Shown here in pieces: positions 10,780 through 21,579 of a DNA stretch of 64,000 bases. The notes beneath the pieces were generated by a model. The model was not told where the DNA came from. It did no database searches and saw only the letters and a list, made by a program, of their open reading frames with translations. This stretch comes from Icerya purchasi (lineage: Eukaryota > Arthropoda > Insecta > Hemiptera > Monophlebidae), in the NCBI GenBank assembly GCA_039619475.1, contig CM077115.1, forward strand, positions 153,363,774 to 153,427,773. Direction: 5' to 3'. The position numbers were made by a program, and so were the translations under genes. The stretch's first letter is position 1. Each line of letters begins with the position of its first letter.

Positions 10780-13732
10780 TTAATACAGGTGTACATGTAC
10801 TTTACGGTGATTTATTTCGGCTATCGTAAAACTATTGAATATTGTAAATAGCTTAGTTACTAACTGATCAGGGCTAATATTGCTAAAATCTGTATTACTG
10901 TGGTTACAGCCGGAAAAGATATGCTTAATATTATCGGGAAAGTTACACGTTACACAGTTATTTGAGTGTGCAATTTTATGTTTATGTAAATAATCTTTAA
11001 ATAGACCCCGTGTCCAGTAAGAAATTGTACATTAAAAAAATTTGGCGTAAAAACTTTATTATGTAGTCTATCGTCTATGGTTGGAAAAATTTTTTTAGCT
11101 ATACCGTTATTATATTGGTCCCACTGCGCCTGAAATTTATTATTATAATATTTATCTAATATAAGTTTAAACTGTTTAAGCGTTAAAGAGGTTTGTTCGT
11201 GTATGAAGTAAGGTTGACGATACTGTACGTTATGAAATTCATGATTTAAATTTATATTATTTTTTATTAAAAATATGTTAATATGTTTCTGTATTTCGTA
11301 AGTTAATGGTTTAATACCTGCAATGACAGCGCTCGCCATGTAGCTGGTAGTTCTATAAGCTTTAATCATTTTTATTGCAATAGTTCTCTGAAAACTATTT
11401 AATATATTTTGAAATCGTTTAACTTTTAAAATGTCTATATATATTACACTACCATAAAGTATGTTAGGCAATATTACGCTTTTATATAATGTTATTAGTC
11501 CCTTCTTGTAATTTAATCGGTTATTATTATTATATAATTTGTTAAATATAATTAAAAATGTATTTATTTTTTTAGTGATATAGTGAAAATGATTATAAAA
11601 TTTTAAGTTATTGTCTATTATTATGCCTAAGTATTTGGTTTGACTAACCATGCTAATATTTAATCCGTATTGGAGCAAATTTAATCTTTTATCCTTTAAG
11701 TTTTTGTTAAACAACATGTAAGTTGACTTAGATTCGTTAATATTTAAATTGTATTGTTCTAACCATTTCGCGATTTCTGTATAAACCTGGTAAACTTTAT
11801 TTTCCAATACATTTTCATTCTTATCGGCTATTACTATTGCAATATCATCTACGAAAGTGAAAATGTTTACATTAGTGGGTAATCACACATTTGAGAGAAA
11901 ACTATGTTCCACAAGTACGGTCCTAAAACAGACCCTTGCGGTACTCCCATAACGGTTTCTTGTTTTTTTGAATAATTACCGATTTGTAATACAGTGTAGC
12001 GGTTTTCGAAATATCGATTTACAATGTTCAACATGCCATTATGTAATCCTAGTTCCTTTAATAATGCAAGTAATCTATTTAAATCTAAACTGTCGAAAGC
12101 CTTTGTTATATCAAGAGTAAGTAAGCATGTACGGTAATTTTTATTTTTGTATATTCTTATTGTTTGTAAAATATTGTGAATAGCCAATTCAGATGATCTA
12201 CCTGGTAATGCGCCATACTGGTTATCATTTATTATTCCGTTATTTTCTACAAATTCTTTTAATTTATGAAGAATACATTTTTCATAAATTTTACTGAAAT
12301 TAGATAACAAAGATATAGCTCTATATGAAGTAGACGAGTTTGGATTTTTATTAATTTTAGGTATTATAACTGTTTTACTTAATTTCCATTCTTGAGGATA
12401 ATAACTATATTTAAATAGTACGTTAATAACTTTCGGTATTACATCTGGTAACAAATTATGAAATCTTTTAATAAATCCATTTGATATTCCATCAAGTCCT
12501 GCTGACACTTTATTTTTAAGTTGTTTAATAATTACGTTAACTTCTTTAGTAATCGATATGGTTACGTTAGGTTCATGTACTTCAGCTTTAAATGGTTTTA
12601 CGTTAAGGTATAACTTTGACATCAATAAGTCGACTTTATCCTTTTCTGTACATGCATAATTATCTAATGTTGGTATATTAATACTTTTTTTTTTATTAGT
12701 TAATATTCTGTATTTTAATCCAAAGACATTTTTGTCTTCCAGTAATTTTTTCCAGGCTTTCAACTTAGCATTTTTAATCATAAACTTATATTCCTTAAAA
12801 TTTACTTTATAATTATTGTAATGGTTATGTTTTACATGTATGTTTTTACAGTTTCGATACTTTTTGTATAAATTATTTACCAGTAATTTCTTTATTTGTA
12901 ATTCAGTATTCCACCAATAGACAGTTGACCGGATGGTGGAATATGAACTATTTAGAACTGTGTTGACATAGTCTTGAAAACTATTCAACCAACTTTTAAT
13001 TTGTTGTATATCATTGCAGATAACATGTACATCAATCATATAACTGTATTTTCTTAAGTTAACTGCTAACTTATTGTAGTTAATAACTTTAATAACACTT
13101 TCTTCTGTCTTGCTCGTCGCCGAAATTATGTTAAAAGTAATATAAAAATGATCACTGGCATTTAATTCGTGACTAACTTCCAAATTTTGAACTCGATTTA
13201 TTAAATTTCTAGTTACCAAAGTTAAGTCTATTACACTTTTTTGCTTGCTTCTCTTAAAAGTATATTTGTTTTTGATATTTAAAATATGTAAGTCATGTAA
13301 TTCTATTATATTTAATAATTTCTTTCCTCTCGTATTATTCACTGTATCCCATAGTAAATTTCGAGAATTTAGGTCTCCCAACCATATAAATTTAGTTAAT
13401 TTATTATTCTTTAAATACATATCGATAAACTGAAAATATTGAGTAGATACGCCATTTGGCGGTATGTACGTTAAAATAAAAGTAATATCCTCAATTTCAA
13501 CAATAATAATGTTAAAATTGTTATGTATAAATTTAGTTTTTAAAGGTATTCCTAATCGATAGATTATCATAAGCTTGTTGTGTGCTATGTTCTTAAAATT
13601 TGTGGGTACATAATTACTTTTACACTTATCACAAATAAATATATTATCTATATTTTTAGTTATCACTTTTGTTAGTAAAATATCTCTAGCTCCGCTAGAG
13701 TGATTTTCATTGTACTGTAAGATCTTGACCAT
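10780..13732 (-). pseudogene. LINE D ORF2: endonuclease-RT, two frameshifts
   Basis: Polyprotein for target-primed reverse transcription. Start ATG 13732 (MVKILQYNENHSSG). The endonuclease domain occupies about residues 1-200 with GDLNSRNLLWD, VIDLTLVT and the terminal ASDHFYITF. RT follows: LDITKAFDSLDLNRL, VMGVPQGSVLGPYL, and FVDD encoded at 11844-11855. The frame breaks near 11870-11880 (just before FVDD) and again near 11005, where an extra G in GGACACGGGG follows the TGHG motif. The C-terminal zinc-like motif NCVTCNFPDNIKHIFSGC is encoded at about 10910-10965 in the third frame, ending at TAA 10780-10782. The usual Glu of the endonuclease N-terminus is not obvious. The EN and RT signatures and the lack of RNase H are R1-like. 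Confidence 0.9.
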
Positions 13733-13836
13733 TGCTTATAATATGAGGTCTAATTAGGGAATACATTTATTATAAAAATATATGGAAATACTGGTATTAT
13801 TAATAATATATATTTCTTAATTTCGTATATAGAAAT

Positions 13837-15300
13837 TTATTCTTCAGTTTCAGAATCACTGTCATGTGACTCGTCAGTTGATTTATTGAGGTTTTTTAGT
13901 AGTCTTTTAAATCGACCTTTCATTTCTCTATTCTGCAACAATCCGTAGTTTTCCGCTAACATTCTTTTTAATCCTTCGATGTCATCTGTGAAAGTTTGTA
14001 TGATATCTAATGGTTCATGTCGGCCTTTAACCATATCCATTAGAATAGTGAAATTAGTGAATGATAATGGATAACTTTTTTGTTCTGTTATATTTTCGGA
14101 TATTGGTGTTAACATCTCTTTTGTTGACAGTTTAATTTTTTTTTGAATTTTATGTGATTCTTTTTCCTTATTCGTGTTTGTTTTGTTGGTGTTTGATAAA
14201 CTAGTTTCAGTATTATTTTGTTCAGAAGGTTTATTTTGCATGTCTGTGAAAGTAAACTCCATTGTAGTTTGTGGTTCTGGTGTTACGGGATGTACTCGTT
14301 TAGCGACTGTTTGTTGTTGCTCACTTTTTTCCTTTGATACAGGAGTTTTGGAAGTATTTAATTTAACATGAGGTTTAATCAGTTTGCTAGGATTTTGTAT
14401 CGCCGGTTCGTCCTCTACCATTTTGTTCTCTTTCTCATTTTGTTGGCTAGTAGCCGGTTTGCCAGTCTGATCATTTTTCTGGTTTGTAAGTTTTGCCTGT
14501 TCTATTTTTGGACAAGTAGTTTCGTTGTGTGAGTGAGTTTTACAAGCTTTACACCACTTTTCTTCTGTTGTTATAAATATACGAAATTGTTCATCTTCAT
14601 ATTTGATGATCATTGATTCTGGTATAAGAAATTGGTTTATCTTATCAGATGTTACATAAACTTGTCTACGGAAACTCAGGATATGTTTAAATTTTTCTTC
14701 AGTGAGGCCAGCTTTAATGAAAGTGATTGGGGAGGTTAGTTTCAGATTAATATTGGAAAGAGCTTGTTCAAGTATGTAGTTCGGAATATGTGGCGAAACA
14801 TTAGACAGAACTATGCGCTTGGATGGGTTTATTAATTTACGCGTCTTAATACTTATATTATTTATAGTAAGAGACGGGTGAGATAATATAAACTGATCAG
14901 CTACATTTCTGTTCGATAAATACATACATATACGGTTGTTCGATATACGAGAGGAAAATAAAATATTGTGTGGACCAACCTTGTTGCTAACGGCTTCTAC
15001 ATAGTTGCTGAGCGGAATGTTATCAGCTGCATCGAGTATAATGGCTTGTTTTCGGTCTGGGAATTTTACAGATTTGGCCACTTTGTTATACACTGGAGAA
15101 AATGCATTGTTTGCTGGTGTTGGTGGTGTAGTTTCTGATGCCTTTGACGAAATCGGTGTAGGTTTGGTTGCCGACGATGCGGTGATTAGTGAGGTCAGTT
15201 GTAAACTATTTTTTGTAGATCTTGTAATTCGTAAAGTGTTTGGAAGAATTGGTGGGTCTTGCGACGGCGGTGGAGCCGTTACAGGACGATCGGGCGGCAT
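13837..15300 (-). CDS. LINE D ORF1, Gag-like protein with one CCHC knuckle
   Basis: An intact 487-codon frame from ATG 15300. The N-terminal 80 residues are Pro/Thr/Ser-rich and probably disordered. Residues ~85-240 form a folded region with RRM-like spacing (RICMYLSNRNVADQFI, RIVLSNVSPHIP, QVYVTSDKINQFL). A single zinc knuckle of the form C-x2-C-x4-H-x4-C (CKACKTHSHNETTC) is at about residue 250. The C-terminal half is Lys/Gln/Asn-rich, ending in an acidic tail (DSDSETEE). By analogy with other LINE ORF1 proteins it should bind element RNA. It lies 104 bp upstream of ORF2. No defect is visible in this ORF. Confidence 0.88.
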   Translation of the reverse strand: MPPDRPVTAPPPSQDPPILPNTLRITRSTKNSLQLTSLITASSATKPTPISSKASETTPPTPANNAFSPVYNKVAKSVKFPDRKQAIILDAADNIPLSNYVEAVSNKVGPHNILFSSRISNNRICMYLSNRNVADQFILSHPSLTINNISIKTRKLINPSKRIVLSNVSPHIPNYILEQALSNINLKLTSPITFIKAGLTEEKFKHILSFRRQVYVTSDKINQFLIPESMIIKYEDEQFRIFITTEEKWCKACKTHSHNETTCPKIEQAKLTNQKNDQTGKPATSQQNEKENKMVEDEPAIQNPSKLIKPHVKLNTSKTPVSKEKSEQQQTVAKRVHPVTPEPQTTMEFTFTDMQNKPSEQNNTETSLSNTNKTNTNKEKESHKIQKKIKLSTKEMLTPISENITEQKSYPLSFTNFTILMDMVKGRHEPLDIIQTFTDDIEGLKRMLAENYGLLQNREMKGRFKRLLKNLNKSTDESHDSDSETEE

Positions 15301-15343
15301 AATGGCGGTGCCGTCCGTACACCTAATTTGTTTATATTATAAA

Positions 15344-15451
15344 GATTTTAACGAAACACGGGTTTACACGATCTTTTCCGTTCGACTTAAAATCAACGAT
15401 TTTAACGAAACACGAGTATACACGACCTTTTTCGTTCGACTTAAAACCATC
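15344..15451 (-). repeat. 54-bp tandem dimer at LINE D 5' end
   Basis: Two units (15344-15397 and 15398-15451) sharing GATTTTAACGAAACACG and TTCGACTTAAAA, with few differences. They end 5 bp from the 5' end of the element, upstream of ORF1. In other LINEs, 5' monomer arrays carry the internal promoter; that role is inferred here. Confidence 0.85.
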
Positions 15452-15865
15452 TGTGTTTGTTTCATTACATTAGAAAGTGTATGCATGCACGTACATGGTC
15501 ACATATGCAAACACGTCAACATCATCATCACCATCATCATCATTGTTACATCACATGCACACCATTATACTACACACACGCTCACACGCATGCGCATGTG
15601 CACACATTTATAGTACATCACACATATGTAAGCATATAAGCTCCACTCACATGTTATTGTGATGGTAAGTTCTAACCCTTCATACGCTGAAAGTAATATA
15701 TAGAGCTATATGTAATTAAATAGTACACTCAACAAAAACTCAAAAAGCAACTCTGCTAAATATCAAATACAGCCTTTGCAGCAATTGAGAGATGTATGAA
15801 TAATAATTCACAAGTTAGTGGTCTATTCAGTTTTTTTTTTCTCTCAATCATCTACTTTGATTACT

Positions 15866-16437
15866 CAGGTGTCTACAGAGAAAGCAGGTGGTTGGTTTGT
15901 GTGTGGTGGACGTTAAGATATATAGTTATTAGTTTGTAACAGTGAAGATGTAGCGAGCAGAAGGATGCAATTGGAGTAGAACATAGCGGTGTAGTGTTGA
16001 AATCTTACTGGATGGTTTGATGTAAAAACGGCGTGTCATTTGATTGAGTATTGACTCTTGATTAGTTGGGTAAAAGGGGGAGTGGTCATGTGACAAAATA
16101 CTGGCTCCTGATTGGTTCTTATCACAGAATGCAGGTTTTCTATCTACTATATATATATACATATATTTTATATATATGTGTGTATGTGTATGTGCACATT
16201 ATCATGGAATATATTTAATTATAAATAGTACATTAAAGCTTTGTAGTGAGTTATTGTATATGCAATATTTGAACATTATAATAAAATCAAATAAAAAATA
16301 GTCGTTTCTATGGAATTCATATAATTTTCAATTTTCTTTTCATTTGGAATTTCGGTTCATTTTATTATTTCGCAAATATTTCGGGGGGGGGGGGGGGGGG
16401 TGAACCCTGAAAACTACTCCTCCTCAGATACGGCCCA
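15866..16437 (-). repeat. Dispersed repeat X, right (inverted) copy
   Basis: 15866-16150 is the inverted match of 9056-9332. The outer end at 16424-16437 (CAGATACGGCCCAGG) mirrors the start of the left copy. The middle part, 16150-16420, is longer than in the left copy and AT-rich, and includes a run of 18 G at 16383-16400. Directly beyond the end, 16440-16565 is the PLE terminal segment, so both copies of X sit next to the same PLE end. Confidence 0.65.
16383..16400 (+). repeat. G18 homopolymer
   Basis: Eighteen consecutive G residues, unique in this AT-rich window, with AT-rich flanks. It could form a G-quadruplex. Its length should be regarded as uncertain in any assembly. Confidence 0.9.
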
Positions 16438-16694
16438 GGTCGTATATATTGAATTGTTATAATTCCAGCTAATGATGGGTTATGCCCAAATACGTTTCTG
16501 GGTAATTAATCATTTATATTTTAAATGTGTTTGTTATACTTGTATCTGTTAAATCTTACTACAAATTTTTAGAACATGGTAGATATTGTCAAATATCACA
16601 AGATAGTATAATGCCGTCAGTTTAAATGATATTTATTGCCGTGTCTTATTTGTACAGGTACTTATAATTTTGCTTATGCCGTCGCCTTAATTAA

Positions 16695-17085
16695 CCCCTG
16701 CGTCGCGATAGCCTAGCTGCTAGAGCGCTTGACTTCCGTTATGGAGATCACGGGTTCGATTCCGAGCGACAACAAACTTATTACAAGAATAAATAAATAA
16801 ATTAAATAATCGCTAATAGTCACGTGGAAGGCAATGGCAAACCACCACGTTCAACATCATATGCGCGCTAGGTCAGTACACAGCAGATCCACATGGGACT
16901 GCACTGGTAGCGCGATAACAAACGGCTACTATCAGTTCCTAATGTAGTCTTGCATGTGTACACCTGCGTTGCATATAATAATTGCCTGGTACACTACCTA
17001 TATTTGTACAGCTGTGATGTACGAATAGGTAGTCGCCGACCCTCAGAAGCTGAGTATGGCACTATAAAGATAAAGAGATTACCAT
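16695..17085 (+). mobile_element. tRNA-derived SINE, copy 1
   Basis: The head carries both internal RNA polymerase III promoter boxes: A box TAGCCTAGCTG (16709-16719) and a perfect B box GGTTCGATTCC (16753-16763). A shared body follows, with CACGTGGAAGGCAATGGCAA (16821-16840), then a tail ending near ATAAAGATAAAGAGA. The same body follows a diverged tRNA-like head at 58300-58640. It is not a functional tRNA, because the cloverleaf is not completed and the body continues for about 320 bp. SINEs of this kind depend on a partner LINE for movement; the partner is not identified here. Confidence 0.85.
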
Positions 17086-17152
17086 TTATGTATAATCGGT
17101 TGTAATACAATGCTTTTTTATAGGGATTTAAATTTTCTGTTCCAACCTTCAG

Positions 17153-17394
17153 TATCACACTAATGGTGACACTGGCTATGTACTTGTGTGAAATTATAAT
17201 GAACTATATTTCAATTAGAATTCTCGGAAAATATGCGATTTTTGTCTGGTTCTTAGCGTTGGCACCATTTAAGATTTATTCTGATTTATACGTTCCTAGC
17301 GATAGTGTTAGTATTACAAAGTGGAATGTAAGTGGCGTCGAACAGCTTTCAAGAGACATGGGAGTTCCACTTGACAGAATACTAGTTGTAAAGA
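17153..17394 (+). CDS. Candidate host exon with signal peptide (unknown protein)
   Basis: A pyrimidine-rich tract and AG (17151-17152) precede, and AAGA|GTAAGT (donor GT at 17395) ends, an open segment that does not look like a transposon. From ATG 17163, or more likely ATG 17199, the frame encodes a basic start, the hydrophobic core YAIFVWFLALAPF and then a polar segment (SVSITKWNVSGVEQL, MGVPLDRILVV), which reads like a signal peptide plus the start of a secreted or membrane protein. The exon ends one base into a codon, which fits the candidate acceptor at 58734, where two bases complete it. I do not recognise the family. It could still be a chance open frame. Confidence 0.4.
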
Positions 17395-17984
17395 GTAAGT
17401 ATAATAGATATTAAAAATGTTTGCGTTTAATTTAAAAATTATCGTAGCTCATATTTTCCCTATAACATCGTTCAGCAGCGCGCGCACATGACGAATTTCG
17501 CAATAATTTTTTTAAGATTTCCAAGCACAAGGGACATCATCATTGAAGGAGTGTAAATAGCAGCGAAAGAAGTTTATCGTCGGTGATCAAAAAATCAACA
17601 AACATCCCTTTCCACTTTGTCACAATAATGTTAACGAATAGTCAACGTGAAATTAACTAAAAGCCGTTCATTGTAGCCTAATAACACCTACAGCATACAC
17701 TAGCGGTCAGTGATTTCTGTAGCAAGATCTGCTCTTTGACCTAAAGACTAACGCATTTTAGTGGTTTAGCTAGTCATTGTGCTTTTGACATATGAAGCAA
17801 ATAACTCAGAATAAGTGAAAAGTGAAAACAATAAAAGATAACTTTAAATTTTTGTGAATTCTAAAAATCATTAAATTATTACTTTTTTTCAGTACGAACT
17901 ACGTTAGTAATCAATTGTTTGGGCAGCTGATAACATTTGCGACGCGGTTTTTACCGAAAATAAAAAAAATAAAAAAACCTTTTT

Positions 17985-18215
17985 AAAAATAGACTTTTAT
18001 TTATGCACTAAAACGTACAAAATAACTTTATTCGTGTTCGACAACCAGATACGCACCTTAACATTAAAATCTGAAACTACAAAATATTCTAAAAAATAAA
18101 AGCGGGGATTTTATTTTTCAGAATATTTTGTAGTTTCAGATTTTAATGTTAAGGCGTCTCTTATTTTGTACTTTTTAGTGCAGAAATAAAAGCCGATTTT
18201 TTAAAAAAAAAGTCT
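17985..18215. repeat. Foldback/MITE-like hairpin
   Basis: Inverted repeat with a near-perfect core: 18057-18101 (CCTTAACATTAAAATCTGAA onward) pairs with 18108-18153, leaving a loop of about six bases. Imperfect pairing extends outward (TTTATTTATGCACTAAAACG with its partner near 18170-18190) to arms of roughly 110 bp. No coding capacity. It resembles a foldback-type MITE; no target duplication was established. Confidence 0.8.
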
Positions 18216-18439
18216 TGTTTTTATTATTTTTTAGTCTGAAATTTTTACCATGTATTTCAATAAAAAACAATAAATTTAGTATTTTATTCAATATCTTGAT
18301 TATAGGACATTTACAAAAATTTGTGTCACATTTGATTAAATAATGAATCGCATTCTTTCAATTATATTGTCCTTTGTTTTTCATGCAATACATACGGAAT
18401 CCTCGACACATGAAACACAATGTTTGACTAATACCGATC

Positions 18440-19125
18440 TTCCCATTAATATACCACATGACCAAAAAAAAAGGAAAAAAAGTTTGAAACTTTCGAGCTT
18501 TTGGCGCCCCAAGAGTCCGGGTTCAAAGTTGGAAACTCAAATGTTGCAAAGTAAAGAAATGCACAAGAATGTGCATTTTTTTAACCTTATTCAAAATTTT
18601 TAGCTATAAAGCTGAGCCATAAATGGGGCTACACGCCGTTTTTTGTACTTTTTTGAACTTTTAGTAAACCTCCAATGTTTCGTTAAGAAAATGAAATACG
18701 AGTTTGCTTCCAACAAATAACGCTCTTTCCAACAGTATATCATATATCCAAAAAAAAAAATTCCCAAAAGTTCGAGCTTTCAAGCCCCGAGATGCTAATT
18801 TTAAAGTTGGAAATCTAGATGTTCCAAACTAAAGAAATATACGTGCATGTGTGTATTTTCTTCCTTGTTCAAAATTTTCAGCTATAAGACTTGCACCGCA
18901 GAGAGGGAGCTACATATTAGATCTTGCACTTTTTTTGAACTTTTCACGAACTTCGAAAGTTTCATTAAAGAAATAAAATATGGTTTTGTTCTTGACAAAT
19001 AGCGTTCTTTCCATCAATATATCACATGCCCGAAAAAAAAAAAAAAAATTTCTAAAATTTTGAGCTTTCGGCGCTCCGAGGATTTAACATTAGATTTGGA
19101 AGCCCAAATGTTGCATAATATTGTA
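18440..19125. repeat. Tandem repeat, ~285-bp period, ~2.4 copies
   Basis: Units begin near 18449, 18737 and 19018 with (A)TAT(A/C)ACATG.CC followed by an A-run, then GAGCTTT, AAAGTTGGAAA, AAAGAAAT, CAAAATTTT.AGCTATAA and TTTTTTGAACTTTT in the same order. Units are about 20-25% diverged by eye, and the third is truncated. Open frames inside (such as 18343-18603) follow the repeat and are not credible genes. It could be a fragment of a satellite array. Confidence 0.8.
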
Positions 19126-20100
19126 TTGCCATCTGAAACAAGCATTCCTGCAAAAGGACACTTTTTTAATTCATCGGGAAGAAGGTGAAAAATCGTTTTC
19201 AAAATTCCCCTCAGAAAGACAGACAGACTGACAAAGAGAGTTAAATAAAAGGCTATAAAAACATTAGCATAATGACAATCGTAACGATTGGGATATATTT
19301 AAATAGCCGGTGTTTCGTAAGATCTAAAATGAAGTTATCAAAAGTGCACCGCACATATCAAAGACAGGAATGTGTGCCATAGTGTTAGTGAAAAAAGTAA
19401 AATAGGACTCAAGTGACAATAATCATATTTCTTAATAATGAAAGTAGTGAAACAGTAGCTAGTAATGCAGAGGTCTCATAACAACACTTAACATACGTGT
19501 GTAACTTCTGCTCCCGTTCTAATTACCGTGTCTGTGTGTGTCTCTGAAATATACAGAACCAACTACCATTACGCAGTTAGTTAGGCAGTGTGGTTTTTGT
19601 TCGGATAGAATCTAGTTCGAATCTCACTACTTCAGATGGAAACTTCTGAAAGAGAAAAAAATTCACTTTTACTGAATAGTGCCCATAGTTGACGCCCCCT
19701 CCATCAAAAAAAAAAAAGACAAAAATAGGTCACCGTTTAACTGAAGAAACTTTTCTTTATGCGAGTACTATTTATATCGCGGTTTTAATATATCTATAAG
19801 CCGGTTGTTCTTAGATTATCACAACGCGTGTAATTATCAACCGGAGCAATGCGATTTGATATGGTGGAATATTTAAATGTCAACAAAACTTTATCTGTAT
19901 ACACTGTGTACCAGTTCTATGGTGCACTGCCTAAAGAGATGGTGTGCATAAACCGCACCCTCTTATGTGTTATCGCTGATGATTTTTCAATGAATACGCA
20001 TTAAACCAGGGTAAATCATGGATCAGGGGGTAAGTTCAGGAAGGAATAATGTTGGGAATTAAGATGTTGGATCATAAACGTAATACATAACTGACAGATA
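19126..20100. other. No gene recognised
   Basis: AT-rich single-copy-like sequence. A weak tRNA-like segment near 19570-19640 (AGTTCGAATCT resembling a B box) is the only notable feature and is too poor to call. Confidence 0.4.
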
Positions 20101-20104
20101 TAGT

Positions 20105-20345
20105 TAAACGTGTAGCACAACTGAAATGGGACTGGGCGCAGGTCACATAGCAAGAAGAACTGATAAAAGGCGGACCAAACGAATAACGCAATAGGCACTG
20201 AGACAAGGACACAGGAGTCAAGGGCGGCCGTACACTAAATGGCAGGATGATAGACAAAAGTCAGCCGGAGTGAGATGGATGAACCAGACCTGCAACTGAT
20301 ATAACTTAAAGAAAAGGCGAACCGCTTACATGCAGCAGTGGATAG
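20105..20345 (+). pseudogene. RTE-like RT C-terminal remnant
   Basis: In two frames the sequence encodes VKRVAQLKWDWA then GHIARRTDKRRTKRITQ, a stop, RQGHRSQGRPYTKWQDD and SAGVRWMNQTCN. This is the conserved tail of endonuclease-RT proteins (QLKW.WAGHIARR ... GRP.TRW.DD ... AG..WM..A). One frameshift and two stops are present. Only about 65 residues survive. Confidence 0.75.
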
Positions 20346-20724
20346 ATATAACCACATCGCGATTATGTGAAATCACAAATATTTTTCTAGTAAATACATC
20401 TATCGGTTTCGCGTTCATAATGATCGATTTTAACGTCATATCATTTTACTTCGCTGTAAACACTGCTGCACCGAAAGTGGAGTCAGAAAATTGGCTTACA
20501 GTAAGTTTCGAAAGTGCATGCACCCTCTATTTCTGGTCAGAGAGTTCGTAGTTACCTTCTGTATTGATTCTTGGCAAAAATTTTTCAATAAATCCTAATC
20601 GCATATACAACATGGTAATTTCCTATGGTATTTTTGGATCACAGATTATTTCTAATATTAATAATCCTGCCTCAAAGTAATATATTTATTACATAGTTGC
20701 GACTTAAACAATTATTTTTCTACC

Positions 20725-21054
20725 CTTAAAAGTTTTCTCATTATTGCTATCAGTCGTCTGCGTTCCAATCATACTTTGCTCCCATTCTTACAGTATCGTT
20801 TTGCTCTTTCCCTGCCCCCTTACTGACCATTGCACTTAAATGACCTTACTTTCATTTGTAATCCTGCCCATGTACTATTTGAAAGTTCCAATTTTTTCTC
20901 TAAACGTAATGTCCTGTACGTTCACCTATTAAAACTGAATTTTCCTACTCCCTATAATACTTCCTCTATCTTAAATTTTCCATCTCAAAAGGTAGTCCTT
21001 ATTCTCGCCTCTTTTCTTCATCGATCTACGACGAGATTAAAATTTAATTTCTAA
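20725..21054 (+). pseudogene. LINE B 3' remnant
   Basis: Corresponds to the last ~110 residues of LINE B ORF2 (compare 26600-26852 and 23680-23979): SRLRSNHTLLPFLQYRFAL, a broken stretch, then FICNPAHVLFESSNFFSK (the C...H...E/C zinc-like region) and LNFPTPYNTSSILNFPSQ. Several stops. No tail is retained. Confidence 0.7.
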
Positions 21055-21257
21055 CATAGCCCAGTAGTCGTGGATAGCAGCCCTCAGTTAGCGGAGCCCA
21101 AAAGAACAAAAAATAAACTATCGAATCGCTTTCTTGGAATTATAAGCCTCTCCTAAATTGTATTCGTATTGATAGAAAGACGTGATGCAGCTAACGTTTG
21201 TGAAGGAGATTAAGCAGAATTTAGCACGCGCATGCGTAGTGGGTAATCCACCATCAG

Positions 21258-21570
21258 CTGTGAAATGACCGAGCTTTAAAATCGGCGACGTTGTCCGCAT
21301 CAGCAAAGCAAAGACACAGCCAGAGAAAGGCTATCCTGTCAACTGGAACAACGAACTTTTACTATGAATAGTGTACTCAGCACCCGGCCGACGATGTATA
21401 TGTTAAAAGTTCATAGTGGAACATTTTGTAAAGAGGAACTACAGAAAACCGCCTATCCAGACGTCTAACTAGTAGAACGCGTTATTTGCCACAAAGAACA
21501 TAAGGCTTTAGTCAAGTGGCTTGGATTCTCCACTTCTGAAAATTCTTGGGTAAACCCTAATACTTAGAAT
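21258..21570 (+). pseudogene. Polinton/Maverick-type integrase C-terminus with chromodomain
   Basis: In shifted frames: FKIGDVVRISKAKTQPEKGY and PVNWNNEL (SH3-like end of a retroviral-type integrase), then CKEELQKTAYPDV, and then the chromodomain block HKEHKALVKWLGFSTSENSW. This order is known from the integrases of Polinton/Maverick elements. At least one frameshift (near 21360) and one stop (near 21467) are present, and the catalytic core is missing. It is an old fragment with no terminal repeats nearby. Confidence 0.65.
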
Positions 21571-21579
21571 ACAAAGAAG

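Larger units (their letters stand above)
10614..15456 (-). mobile_element. LINE D, full-length R1-like retrotransposon
   Basis: A complete minus-strand insertion of 4843 bp bounded by the 15-bp target duplication TTGTTTCATTACATT (10599-10613 and 15457-15471). The 3' A-tail appears as T-run 10614-10632. The 5' end (15456) starts with two 54-bp tandem units, followed by Gag-like ORF1 and an ORF2 with endonuclease, RT and a C-terminal CCHC motif but no RNase H. It is very AT-rich. The only visible damage is two frameshifts in ORF2, so it is a fairly young insertion. Confidence 0.95.

Noticed and set aside
15005..15639. Plus-strand frames of 60-202 codons
   Set aside because: Antisense to LINE D ORF1 and its 5' repeats and running into a CAT/CA microsatellite; no independent support.
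16695..16775. Genuine tRNA gene
   Set aside because: A and B boxes are good, but no complete cloverleaf can be drawn and a SINE body, shared with 58.3 kb, follows directly.
18343..18603. Short secreted protein starting MNRILSIILSFVFHAIH
   Set aside because: Although the start looks signal-like, the rest reads through the ~285-bp tandem repeat and is not conserved in the second unit.
19570..19640. Second tRNA or SINE head
   Set aside because: AGTTCGAATCT is only a weak B box, there is no convincing A box, and no body is shared with the other SINEs.
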